Assembly: GCA_910592205.1 (NCBI GenBank)
Contig: CAJVPJ010001267.1
Coordinates: 1 to 10,987, forward strand
From: Paraglomus occultum
Taxonomy: Eukaryota; Glomeromycota; Glomeromycetes; Paraglomerales; Paraglomeraceae
Length of the DNA stretch: 10,987 bases
Direction of reading: 5' to 3'
Below are positions 1-9,380 of the stretch, one piece after another. The stretch's first letter is position 1; each line of letters begins with the position of its first letter. The translations under genes were made by a program, and so were the position numbers. Below the pieces are notes generated by a model. That model saw nothing but the letters and a program-made list of their open reading frames with translations, was not told the DNA's origin and ran no database searches.

Positions 1-404
1 AAAAACGAATATTTCGACAATAATAAGTCGAATAAACTGCTTCTTCGTCATATCTAGTTTGTTTTGTCCTATCTTATGACCAAATATAGAACGTCCAACA
101 CTTTGGTATATTGCGATTTGCGTTCTGAAACGTGTCACAGGTTTCCATGGTAGCACAAACAGGAAATTTTTCTAAAAATTGACGACTTTTTCGTGAGAAA
201 TAAAAAAATTCAAGATTATTTTGGCCGGGGAGAATGTTTGACTTGGGAATTCTACTTGAGCGTTGGCTGAGTTAAAATTGTCCTAAAAAAAGTAAGAGAA
301 CGAAAGATTCGGAGAGCCCGAGATCTGTAAAGTTTTTTGAACACAAACTTTTTTGTACCCCATAAGTTTGTGATCGACAGTTTAACTACAGAATTTAACA
401 CAAT

Positions 405-498
405 TAGAGTATGCAAGAGATGCAGTCATAAATACCCCATTCTCTCACACTTGTCATTTGCATCGTAAAAAAGTATATCCATTAGTGTTCCTTCCATA
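405..498 (+). promoter_or_regulatory. 5' flank of the first gene copy, with TATA-like element
   Basis: This stretch just upstream of the ATG at 499 aligns with the flank of the second copy at about 6045-6162. Both have a TATA-like core (CATAAATA at 427-434 here, TATAAATA at 6070-6077 there), followed within a few bases by a pyrimidine-rich CATTCT segment, then GTATATCC/GTGTATCC, and finally CATAATG around the start codon. Weaker similarity may extend up to about 385 (TACAGAA..TTA, compare 5979-6006). Conservation of the flank suggests the promoter was duplicated with the gene. The TATA assignment is inference from position (about 65 nt before the ATG). Confidence 0.4.
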
Positions 499-2178
499 AT
501 GAGATCAGTAAGAGAAATTCTTGCCGACAAAATTTCTTCACGACGTTCTGAACTCCCCACTATCAGAACGTTGAGGGTGTTGTCTTTATTGTTTTTCTAT
601 ATATGTGTAGTAATCTTTTTTGTCTGAAAAATATATAAATTATCTCGAGATGAGAGAACATTAAGCTATCAGCAAGACGATAGTGCCGCCATTCCTCCTC
701 CAAGTACGTAATAATGAATATACAACAAACTTCGAATTTAACATTGATACCATTCTTTTCTTCCAGCCGTCTATCTTTTGGCCCGCTTTAACTTCACCGT
801 CAACTGCGTGATAGCTTATGACATTTGTATGTATAAACGTAGTAATAGCCGTAACCTTATTGCCTATTCGTTAAGTGACTAGTATTGATACGCGTGTGGC
901 ATGCATGTTCTTTGACATTTAGCGATAGATAATTGTAATAAATATGTCAACAAAACCGATCAAAAGCTCGGCGTATATTTTACAAGTTTTAATGCACCTG
1001 ACTTGGAATTTGTTGACCCGTATGATAATACATACGAAGAGGGCAATCCCATCTTACAAGCAATCGGCTTGAAAGTTACTATAGTAGATCCGGCGTTTGC
1101 TGGCAGCGATGCTAATCTGATTGCGTGGTTTGGTGACGAAGGTATATATTTACTGTCTTCTACCGAATTACATGAACGGGATTGTTATGTTCTATACCAA
1201 CAAATAATTAAATGTTTATAGAAACGATGGCCGATTTGGAGGGAGCACTGTGCAAAAATTTAAAAGAACTGAGTGATTACCAATCTACAGCGTCTGCTGC
1301 TGCTAACACTTACTACCTTGCTAAAAATCAAGTAAGCGGATTTCGAACAAAAGTAAATGCACGTTCTACAACATCGCTAATTTTAACAACGCCACTTAAT
1401 TAGACCTACGCTTTCCTTTACGAACGCAAAATATCCGAACGTCTTAATCAAAATGCTGAAAACATACTTTCCGGAAACGGTCAACATAGACGAATAGCAT
1501 TGATAAACAGCTTATTTGGTAGCTAATATTGACAATTTTCACTTTATTTGAAGAGCAAATGGCATGCTAATCGAACAATTCGCCATTAGTACCATACCCT
1601 TACGTACTCGCCGACGGAGGTTACGCATCTATTGGAATAACAAAAACCGAAAACTCGTGAGTGTACATTGAAACTCGGATAAAATGGTGAGCAATGCTGT
1701 GATGTTCTTATGCTAACAAGTGTAATTGTTTGATTACTAGCAATTTGTCTATAATCGACGTACTCAGTGCTGTGGGTGGTATATACGCTACTGCATTGAC
1801 AATCTACGGGTTTGTTACGGTCAGTATTTGCACGATCTCCATTTTTTTTTAATTCTACTTACTGTGGCCCATCCTCAATAATTCATATTTCTTCTTGACA
1901 GGTGCCGCTGAAATGAAACCCTGGGGTTTTGTCCAATATTTACCGTGCATCCGCCGCAAAGTCAGGACCGCCCTCCACGATAGTCTAATCCATTTACAAA
2001 CTCTATATTATCAAAAAATTTTTCGATCGAAGAGAAGGTTATAGAAATAAAACAAAGACAGCTTGCATTGGAACTGTTTTTAAAGGAATACGTTGTAAAC
2101 GTAGACAATGTCGTCGAAGGCAAAACTGCTGTGAGGAGCGTGATTGGAACTTCTGCTGGCAAGGATATAAGCACTTGA
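499..2178 (+). pseudogene. First copy of a two-span membrane protein gene, disabled
   Basis: Eight exons can be drawn by alignment with the intact copy at 6163-7960: 499-703, 767-826, 923-1141, 1222-1331, 1404-1518, 1590-1656, 1741-1823 and 1902-2178. Intron signals are good, for example TGCTAAC at 1711-1717 before the acceptor at 1740. Exon 1 encodes a basic tail and the first membrane span, but codon 43 (625-627) is TGA where the other copy has TGG (Trp39). Exons 2-5 are fully open and match the ectodomain well (15 of 24 residues identical across the segment ending AWFGD). The expected donor of exon 7 (after 1819) is out of frame by one base; a donor four bases on (GTATTT at 1824) would restore the frame. 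In exon 8, after the PWGFVQ motif, about 10 nt are missing near 1988-1990, which leads to TAG at 2042-2044. The rest of the tail (RQLALELFLKEYVVNV) survives in another frame up to a TGA at 2176-2178. It is most simply a recent pseudogene. A sequencing error could explain one lesion but hardly all of them. Confidence 0.75.
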
Positions 2179-4741
2179 TATTGATATAAATTGTTGAGTT
2201 TATGGATTAAGAACAGAATAGTTCTATGTTAATACAATATGTTTGTGTTCATTTTTTGGTTGCAGTTTTGCGTGCCAAATGTAAAATTGCTGAGTATTTA
2301 TTGGCTTGAAAATTAATTGTTTAAGGTCTCGTATACACAACTAGTAACAAGTGCGCAAGCATAGTAAAGTTTATTATTATACTGATTTTAATATCATTGA
2401 ATTACACAATTTAACATTATACATTATTCGTGCGTATATAAAAGAATGGTTATCTCTAATTTCCATCACGGAATGAACATTTATTGTTGGAGAAATGTTA
2501 CATTAAAAAAGTGTATTTAGAGAGTTTATTGTAAATGTTAATGTTATAATTACAGTAACTAATTTAAATTTTACACCACAATTTTTGGAAGTATAATAAA
2601 TTAGTACGATTTATTGTAAATTACAAAGCACTTTTGTATTGAATCACGAACAAATTTTTAATGGTATAAGACTTATATTCACGCTACGTGTACATGCTAA
2701 AACTAGAAAATATGTTGATTCTGACAACCGACATATTAATATATGACAAAGAGTTTTTATTTAATACCCAAAGTGTAAATATTATATAATTCAAGCTATT
2801 GTCAACAAAAGTGCTATATTAATAAATTAAACATTACAGTTTTAAAAGTTAACTCTGACAGGCTAAATGTAAATATCAATAACTAATGCATTGTACAACT
2901 GAGAAATCTAAGAAATAAGCGAAGATATTAATAGTACAATACAATAAAAATTTTGGTAATTTAGCCAAGTTACTATTTTTGCACCAAAACAATTACTTAT
3001 GCTACTTAGTCATTGGTCACTTGCAATGTCATTGTTCTGAATATTACTTCTTACCGTATAGTTCCGGAAATAAGCCCCTCTCCCAAATTTTTATGTACCG
3101 TTATAAGAATGTACTGTACTGTATAAGTTTGTAGTCTCATTATTACGACAGTAATTTCCAATTTTGTCCATAAATCTTCTTGTAATAAAATAGAAGTTGT
3201 GTTCGATCTGACTTGCAGTTAATTGTTAAAATTTGGTGTAGAGCACTCGGAACAATTTAAGTCGTTAGACGGAAACTAGTTAATTTATTGAATAAACAGA
3301 GATTGTTTAAATACATATGTTCATATATAATTTAATGTTTTCCGTTTTTTGTCATTAATATTCTCGCGTTTGTTTTTATTTACCATTCAACTAAAAGCTA
3401 TTAGATCTGTCTAGAAAATTTAATGTGATAAAATAAATACTTTCTTATACTTCAAGAAGATGCTTATTTTCGGAATATATACGGTAACTTTTCAACAGAG
3501 TAATTTAATATTTGCCTTTTAAAATATTAAAGTCTTCCTCCTTCATAGACTGAATTTTGCCAATCCGGCCATATTTTATAAGGCTTTCTTTTCATGCTCA
3601 TATATGTAGCTCTCTTAACTATACAATTACTCAGTTTGTTGCGTTTCCGCAACAAAATTTAGGTAATTTAGGCTTAACGCAGGTATGTTCAGCCTGCATA
3701 ATACTTTAAATAACAATTTTATTATGTTAATTGGATTCAAATTTACATCAAGCATACTGTTAGCACCTTTAATTTTTTGTCTTCTCCCAGAAGAATAACA
3801 ATAAATAGTACATTTTGCGTAAGCTATTGCCTTCCTGATAAGCATAAAGGTAAGTAAACCCCATTTGCGTTCAGTTACTTTTGTATAATGTAACCGATAT
3901 TTCTAATTTATTTCTACTAAAGAATTCCTTGTGGCAATTTAACTACATCGGGGCCAGTATTACCCAACCATAAACTTAGTCCTATTGTTTGTTTCTATAT
4001 CTGTTCGGCGACGGGTTCGAATAGATTACTTAGCATTTTATTTATTTCCCATAGTTTGCCTCGGTCGATTCAATAATAAATAAAGATTTCTTTGTCTAAC
4101 CGCTTATGAACAATAAATTAGAACGTATTTTTTTATCAAAGTCGGAATGTACGATGACAAGCTTAACCATGTTTTACGGTAGTTAACAACAGCCGAAGCC
4201 ATACATCTTACCAAAATGTTGCTATAGAATATGTTATGTGACAATATGAAGTCTTAAGACAGGATGTAATATTTCCGGCTCTAGACTTTTAAGGCAATGT
4301 CATCTTTTTATGTAAATATTGTGAAAAATAAACAAACAAACTTTGTTTTTAAATTTTGCTGTATTTTTGATAGCAGATTATTGATTTACTGTAACAGGTA
4401 GCTAATATTAATATTAAGATTAATTTTCTGTTTTTGTTGCGACCTCAATATTCACATATAATGCATCAACCGCTCATTACGCTCTGACGGTCAAGTCATG
4501 TTCCTTTTTTGGAGCAAGTTTCGCATTTTATTAAAAAACCCACTTTTGCTGTATGTCTCCTTCCTTTCTCACCTGTCTCTTCCAAAGCGCTTGTTTAAAC
4601 TGTCTTCTGTCATGTTACCCTGACAATCCACTTGTCCCCATTCGTAAACAGAATCGGGTTGTTCTAATATTTTTGGTATTTGCTTCATTAGTATTAGTAT
4701 TGTTCAAATCTTTTTGTTTGGGTAAAAACGTTTTTTGTTTG

Positions 4742-4767
4742 TGATACAATGTTTGTTCCTTGTATCA
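4742..4767. repeat. Perfect 8-bp inverted repeat (hairpin)
   Basis: TGATACAA at 4742-4749 is the exact reverse complement of TTGTATCA at 4760-4767, with a 10-nt spacer. It lies immediately left of the 16-bp tandem repeat and may belong to the same element. Function unknown. Confidence 0.5.
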
Positions 4768-4784
4768 TTATTCGAAGGACGGGA

Positions 4785-4832
4785 GCTCCGATTAACAATA
4801 ACTCCGATTAACAATAGCGCCGACTAACAATA
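4785..4832 (+). repeat. Tandem repeat, three 16-bp units
   Basis: Three head-to-tail units: GCTCCGATTAACAATA (4785-4800), ACTCCGATTAACAATA (4801-4816) and GCGCCGACTAACAATA (4817-4832), followed by the start of a fourth (ACTCTG, then TA). Units 1 and 2 differ at one base; unit 3 differs from each at three. Read on the minus strand, the array begins CAGAGTTATTGTTA next to a TA dinucleotide. From memory that is the general look of a pogo/Tigger-type terminal repeat, so it could be a solo transposon end. I found no partner end in the window. Confidence 0.7.
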
Positions 4833-4866
4833 ACTCTGTAATGACTATAAGAATGACTATATTGGT

Positions 4867-4893
4867 AATTAAAAAGAGTAGCGGTTTTTAATT
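4867..4893. repeat. Perfect 9-bp inverted repeat
   Basis: AATTAAAAA at 4867-4875 and its reverse complement TTTTTAATT at 4885-4893 flank a 9-nt spacer (GAGTAGCGG). The same place has a direct repeat of ATTGGTAA at 4861 and 4891, and the right arm continues into ATTGGTAACCAAT, itself nearly palindromic. It may be a remnant of a small mobile element. It is AT-rich, so chance is possible. Confidence 0.4.
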
Positions 4894-5570
4894 GGTAACC
4901 AATATATGCTCTCTCTCCCAAAGGCAGAATGCGTTTGTATTATCTACCCGACTATGAAAATCCATTTTGGGCAATGAAATTTTATAGTTAGAAAAGTTTA
5001 GGTAGCCAGCAATACATAAATTTTTTATAATAAAACGTATAAGCATAGTGAATTGTATTAGAATGACTAATTGATTGCTTAGAACTTCAGTAGTTAGAGT
5101 CTCCGAACCGTTGTGTAGCGCGAATACTTGATCGCCCTTGAGTTTGTTTCACACAGTGACTATCAGTGAGATAAGATTTGAATTCGTAAGTGGAGAATTT
5201 ACTCAACTACATATTTGCAAAGCTTCTAACGAAGGCAATTCAAAAGACAGAGTCTGCTTACAACCAGGGTAGTCAAGTTTAATGCTTGGGAATAAATTTC
5301 TTGTTAACACGAAATAACTAAAGAGAAAAAAAGTTTACAGAGCACAAAGGCGATTTTATAGTGATTACTAAAAATGTATAATATGCAACACGAAATTGTA
5401 TAAACGCAAATTTTGTGCTCGCAATTTAACGTGGCTTGTAAAGACAACGAAGACTATTCGGGTAGTTTAAAGTAATGGCAATTTAATCAACAAACAGAAA
5501 AAAATTTTGTAAAAACGCAACGAATAATAAACTTAAACAAAGTGTACTATACATGAGTGAAGCAGATAGT

Positions 5571-5657
5571 TTCGGCCGAATAACACGGCAAATTTGCGGC
5601 TGCAAATATGATAATTATCAGAGCTAAAAGCATCAACTTCACTATCGTATACGATAG
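5571..5657. repeat. Cluster of four perfect palindromes
   Basis: Within 87 bases there are four exact palindromes: TTCGGCCGAA (5571-5580), GCAAATTTGC (5588-5597), GATAATTATC (5610-5619) and CTATCGTATACGATAG (5642-5657, 16 bp). A further stem, ATTTGC/GCAAAT (5592-5597 with 5602-5607), overlaps the second. The cluster sits about 500 nt upstream of the intact gene. Such sites can bind dimeric transcription factors or form cruciforms; which, if either, applies here is unknown. Confidence 0.6.
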
Positions 5658-6044
5658 ACAGATGGGTAAATTGTGATTTAAAGTATATATTTCCTTTGAT
5701 GATAAAGACTACATCGCCACAACATTACAATATGCATTATTGGCTTCATTCTCGAACGTAGTAATGGAATTCCCCATCATTCGATTTCCTTTATTATTGA
5801 ACAGATATAAAAGTATTTCGCAACTCGTTAGCAAGCTTGTTGTGAGAAACAATAGAATGTAGTTTATGGATAAATAAGGTTTGTTTGTTAAAAATAGATT
5901 TCGAACACAAATGTCTGTACGCCAAACGTTATGCGGACGGCCAAGCCTGATACAGATCGGCAGATGTACGCATCTCAAATTACAGAAATTTACCCAAATA
6001 AGAGCATGTTATACTCCGATAATCAAATGTGATAAACTTTGTAT

Positions 6045-6162
6045 TGCGTTTAGTATATCAAGGTCAAAATATAAATATCCGCATTCTTCCTGCTGGTTAC
6101 GATTATCTTTTATGAAAATGACGAGTGTATCCACAAGTTTCTCCCTTTTATATTTGGACATA
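6045..6162 (+). promoter_or_regulatory. 5' flank of the intact copy, with TATA box candidate
   Basis: TATAAATA at 6070-6077 lies 86 nt before the ATG at 6163. It is followed by CCGCATTCT, which matches the CCCCATTCT that follows CATAAATA in the first copy. GTGTATCC and the start context CATAATGA are also shared. This copy carries extra bases between the TATA-like element and the ATG. Shared flanks are seen directly; promoter function is inference. Confidence 0.45.
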
Positions 6163-7960
6163 ATGAAACGAGTAAAAAATACCGACAAACGACGACGTTC
6201 TGAGCTTTCCGATATCAGAAGATTGAGAACGCTGTCTTTATTAACTGCCTACTTATGTGTTGTAGCCTTTCTTGCCTGGAAAATATACAAATTATGTCAG
6301 GATGAGAGAACATTTATTCATCAGATAGACAATAATGACATTCCCGCTCCAAGTACGTAATTGTTTTTACAAATTATGTGAACTAATTTAAATTTAATGT
6401 TGATGGAGTTTTTTTGTGTAGTCGTCGTTTTTACCGCCTTCTTCAACTTTACTGTCAATTGCACACAAATGTATTATGATGGTTGTATGTATAAACATAA
6501 TATGACAGCAAATTGGTTTACTCATTCGTTAATTAGCCATTATTATGATACGCATGCCTGTTAATTTGCCATTTTAGCAACACCCGATTGCAATAATTAT
6601 GTCGACACGACTAACGTTAATCAAACGCTCGGACTCTACCATACAAGATTTAATGCATCTGACTTGGCGTTTTCTATTAACGAGAACGAACCTAATTTAT
6701 ATGCAATTATTTTGGAAGTTACTATAGTGGATACAAACTATAATGGCAGCGATGTTTATCTAAGAGCGTGGTTTGGTGACAAAGGTATACAATTAATATG
6801 TCTCCACACAAGTTACATAAATAAGATCGTTGTGTTTTTTTAACAAAAACTTTTATTCTTAGATACGTTGTCTGATCTGCAAACAGAAGAGATTGTACAA
6901 AACCAGCCAAAAGGACTGACTTATTACGCATCAACAGCACTAGTTGCTAACTATTACTACCTTGCTAAAGATCAGGTAGGTAAATTTTAGCATATAATTT
7001 AATGTTAGAAACATATTACAGTAGTTTTGCAATATTTTTAATACTAAACAATTTCTACATACGTTAGATGTACGCGTTTTTTTTCGAACGCAAAATATCC
7101 CAACTTCTCAATAAAAATGCTGTAAGCGTAATTACCGGAAAAGGGGATCCTGGGTCTATAACATTGCTGAGCAGTTTATTCGGTAAGCTAGCAGAAGGAA
7201 CATTTATACATTAATTTAATTAACAACTCAGGCTTTATCGAGAAAAAATCTACATGCCAATCGAATATTTTGTTTTTAGTGTCCTATCCTCTCAACTCCA
7301 GCAATGGAGCTTATTCAGCTGTGGGAATAAGACCCAAATCTTATTTAGTCCAAAAAGAAATCGAAATTCCGTGAGTATATATGGAAAACTTGCACAGCTC
7401 GAACAAAGAGTATTATTGTTATTGTTCTTGAACGCCGCTCACATTTGTTGCTCTTTAATATCAGCAATTTGTCATTGTTCGATGTGTTTGGTGCTGTGGG
7501 CGGTATATACACTCTTGCAATGACGGTCTATGTAATCTTATACGGTGTGTAAACATATTTCTATGTTCTTAATTTTATTAACCCATTTTCTGTCAAGCGT
7601 ACGCATTGTAACGCGTATATATCGATCAATCTTGTTTCTACATTTGCAGGGGACAAAAGAATAAGGCCATGGGGTTGTGTCCAAAATTGTGTGTGCTTTC
7701 GTAGCAAGACTAGGTCCGTTCTCTACGATAACCTGGGTCCGAATGTTCCATTTACAGACTCTGTATTAACAAAGGATTGCTCGATCCACGAAAAATTTGC
7801 AGAGATGGAAAAAAGACAGCTTTCACTGGAATTATTTTTAAAAGAATACGTTGTCAACGTAAACGGCGATGTCTATGGCAAAATTATAGCAAAAAGTGCT
7901 GTCGACGATTCCGTGGAGAAGGATAGTATTGAGATAAAAACGCGTGAATTAATTAGTTGA
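6163..7960 (+). CDS. Intact two-span membrane protein with glycosylation-rich ectodomain, 8 exons
   Basis: Exons by frame, splice signals and alignment to the first copy: 6163-6352, 6422-6484, 6578-6784, 6863-6975, 7068-7182, 7280-7370, 7465-7544, 7650-7960. Joined, they give 389 codons plus TGA. Using the acceptor at 7231 for exon 6 instead also stays open (405 codons), but the matching segment in the first copy holds TAA, so the shorter form is preferred. Protein: basic N-tail (1-22), membrane span about 23-44, ectodomain about 45-263 with N-X-S/T sites at Asn72, 76, 99, 110, 140, 235 and 261 and Cys77 and Cys89, second span about 264-286 (GAVGGIY), then PWGCVQ (293-298) with Cys296/300/302, and the conserved helix RQLSLELFLKEYVVNV (342-357). 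The start is the ATG aligned with the only usable one in the first copy; the frame is open further upstream but is not conserved there. Topology with both ends cytoplasmic is inferred. I do not recognise a named family. From memory, similar uncharacterised proteins occur in Mortierella- and Rhizophagus-type fungi. Confidence 0.8.
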
Positions 7961-9380
7961 GCATAAATCAATTAGTTGAGGACGAATAATTTTTTATCAA
8001 TTTATCTGTATTTTTAAATAACATTACTATTGGCAAAATTTATTCATTATTATTTACTTCATTACACTTACAAACTTTTAACGTTCAAGTGTTTTACATA
8101 TTTAAGCAAAATCTTTAGAGTTTTGTTGCTGCAGAAATAAACGAACATTTTCTAAATCCTTGCAGCATCGTTGACATTAAATATTAATGTTATTATCAAC
8201 ATTACTATTATTGACACGTGGTTGTTTGATATTCAACAAGCTCTTTAATTAACGTATTGTTGTTCGACGAAACTCAGACTATTAAGTAAAATTTTTTTGG
8301 CTTAAAAATTGATTCTTGTTGAATTCCTTCAGGCATACAAACAAGTTTTTATTAACTGACGTAAACAACATATAACACTCTTTGTGCATTTATCTAATGC
8401 GATAAATTTTTGCGTTTAATAAAGACGCGAAACTAATACGTTAAATTAAATAACCAATCGTCTTGTAGATATTCGATGTAACACGAAGTGTACATCAGAC
8501 ATGCATTTGGTGAGTATGATACATATGATGGAAAATGGAAAAGTCGTGCAATACCTTTCGCTATATGTAGAGCGTGCATTTATGGAAGGTTAAATGTACA
8601 TTGCCCACCTAAGTTTCCCATTGGTTTGTAAACCAACGTTTGCACATTATAGGGTAAGCGTATGCAATTAAAAAAAAATATATTTCTCTATTAATTATTA
8701 TTCTTGCAAAGCAAAATTTTGTTTAACTGACCAATTGACTATAGTTTGGTTAATCGAAATTTATTGAAAAAAGTTTTTAATTTTTATAAAAGTTTTTATA
8801 AATTTAGTGTTTTAAATACGCCATTGCAATAGTAATTGACAGTTGTTAGATATAATAAAAATTACCAATCTCATTATGTTTACTGCACAAAAATTAACGT
8901 ACTTTATCTTATTTACTGTAAATATGACATCTATTTGCCATTATCGAATACAAAAGTTTAGACTTACTGTGTTGATAGAACGTAGACAATAAACATTGCG
9001 CTCAGTCATTTGCGTCAATTTGTTTGATTCTCATACCAGTCTTGTGACTCGGATTTGTCGAATAAATAATGTAAATAATTTCTGTTGTTTGTTTTAATAA
9101 TAATTAGAATATTCTTTTTTTTTTGACATTTATTGCCCTATCTACACGTTTTGTCATTGTAAAGAAATATGGTAATTATTTAATCTTTTATAAGCCATTA
9201 CGGTTAGTCATAGTCCAACCTTTAGTAATATATACTACCCGCAAGTCGGATAAAGTGAGCTAGAATTGAATAACTGGAAGCAATTCATTTCCCCGATAAT
9301 GATTTCGCAACAATTATTTGGGTTTAATTAGGCGTTTGACAAACATTCGTAGATTGAAGTCGAAAATTTTTCGGAAAACA
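7961..9380. other. AT-rich spacer, no gene recognised
   Basis: Contains the probable 3' untranslated region of the intact gene (AATAAA at 8136-8141 is a possible polyadenylation signal), the small open stretch at 8482-8631, a hairpin TTGGTTT/AAACCAA at 8621-8636 and a run of ten T at 9115-9124. The last 150 bases may be further eroded transposase sequence; one frame near 9335 reads AFDKH, as might be found before the second catalytic Asp of pogo-type enzymes. That reading is weak. Confidence 0.5.
8482..8631 (+). other. Short open stretch, coding status uncertain
   Basis: A 49-codon frame with no ATG lies between TAA at 8479 and TAA at 8629. Its translation is of mixed composition (contains GEYDTYDGKWKSR and a CRAC segment) and less AT-driven than its surroundings. 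The minus strand is also open over 8433-8579 with an ATG (48 residues), so one frame is probably the shadow of the other, or both are chance. It could be a fragment of an old gene or mobile element. A GTGAGT donor-like site lies at 8510-8515. Confidence 0.2.

Larger units (their letters stand above)
2179..5560. other. Long AT-rich spacer, no gene recognised
   Basis: About 3.4 kb between the two gene copies. Open frames here are short (63-72 codons on either strand), have low-complexity or unremarkable translations, and show no splice-linked exon series or familiar motif. No tRNA or rRNA is visible. The only structured elements I see are the hairpin at 4742-4767, the tandem repeat at 4785-4832 and the inverted repeat at 4867-4893. 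The 3' untranslated region of the first copy would lie at the left end. Confidence 0.6.

Noticed and set aside
1-400. Search for a gene at the left edge.
   Set aside because: No exon series or motif found; only a short TTCGAC/GTCGAA stem near 14-33, too small to call.
1962-2174. 70-residue frame on the minus strand.
   Set aside because: Shadow of the last exon of the first copy, which has clear homology on the plus strand.
3627-3845. 72-residue minus-strand frame in the spacer.
   Set aside because: Isolated, no splice-linked neighbours, no motif; expected by chance in several kilobases.
4008-4030. GGTTCGAAT, resembling a tRNA T-loop (also GTTCGAATC at 10914-10922).
   Set aside because: Flanking bases do not pair into a T-stem and no acceptor or anticodon arms can be drawn around either site.
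4553-4744. 63-residue plus-strand frame with a hydrophobic Val/Leu/Phe stretch.
   Set aside because: Composition follows the T-rich DNA; no start context, homologue or conserved partner seen.
5709-5978. 89-residue minus-strand frame upstream of the intact gene.
   Set aside because: No recognisable motif, no counterpart near the first copy, and it overlaps the 5' flank of the intact gene.
5881-6162. Upstream in-frame extension of exon 1 (possible longer N-terminus, with ATGs at 5911 and 6112).
   Set aside because: The first copy has an in-frame TAA shortly upstream of its ATG at 499, and similarity at protein level starts at the 499/6163 ATG; the extension overlaps the TATA-like element.
6560-6577. 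An 18-nt mini-intron that would also keep the frame in exon 2/3.
   Set aside because: A 93-nt intron from GTATGT at 6485 to the same acceptor is in frame, uses a far better donor, and has a direct counterpart (GTATGT at 827, acceptor at 922) in the first copy.
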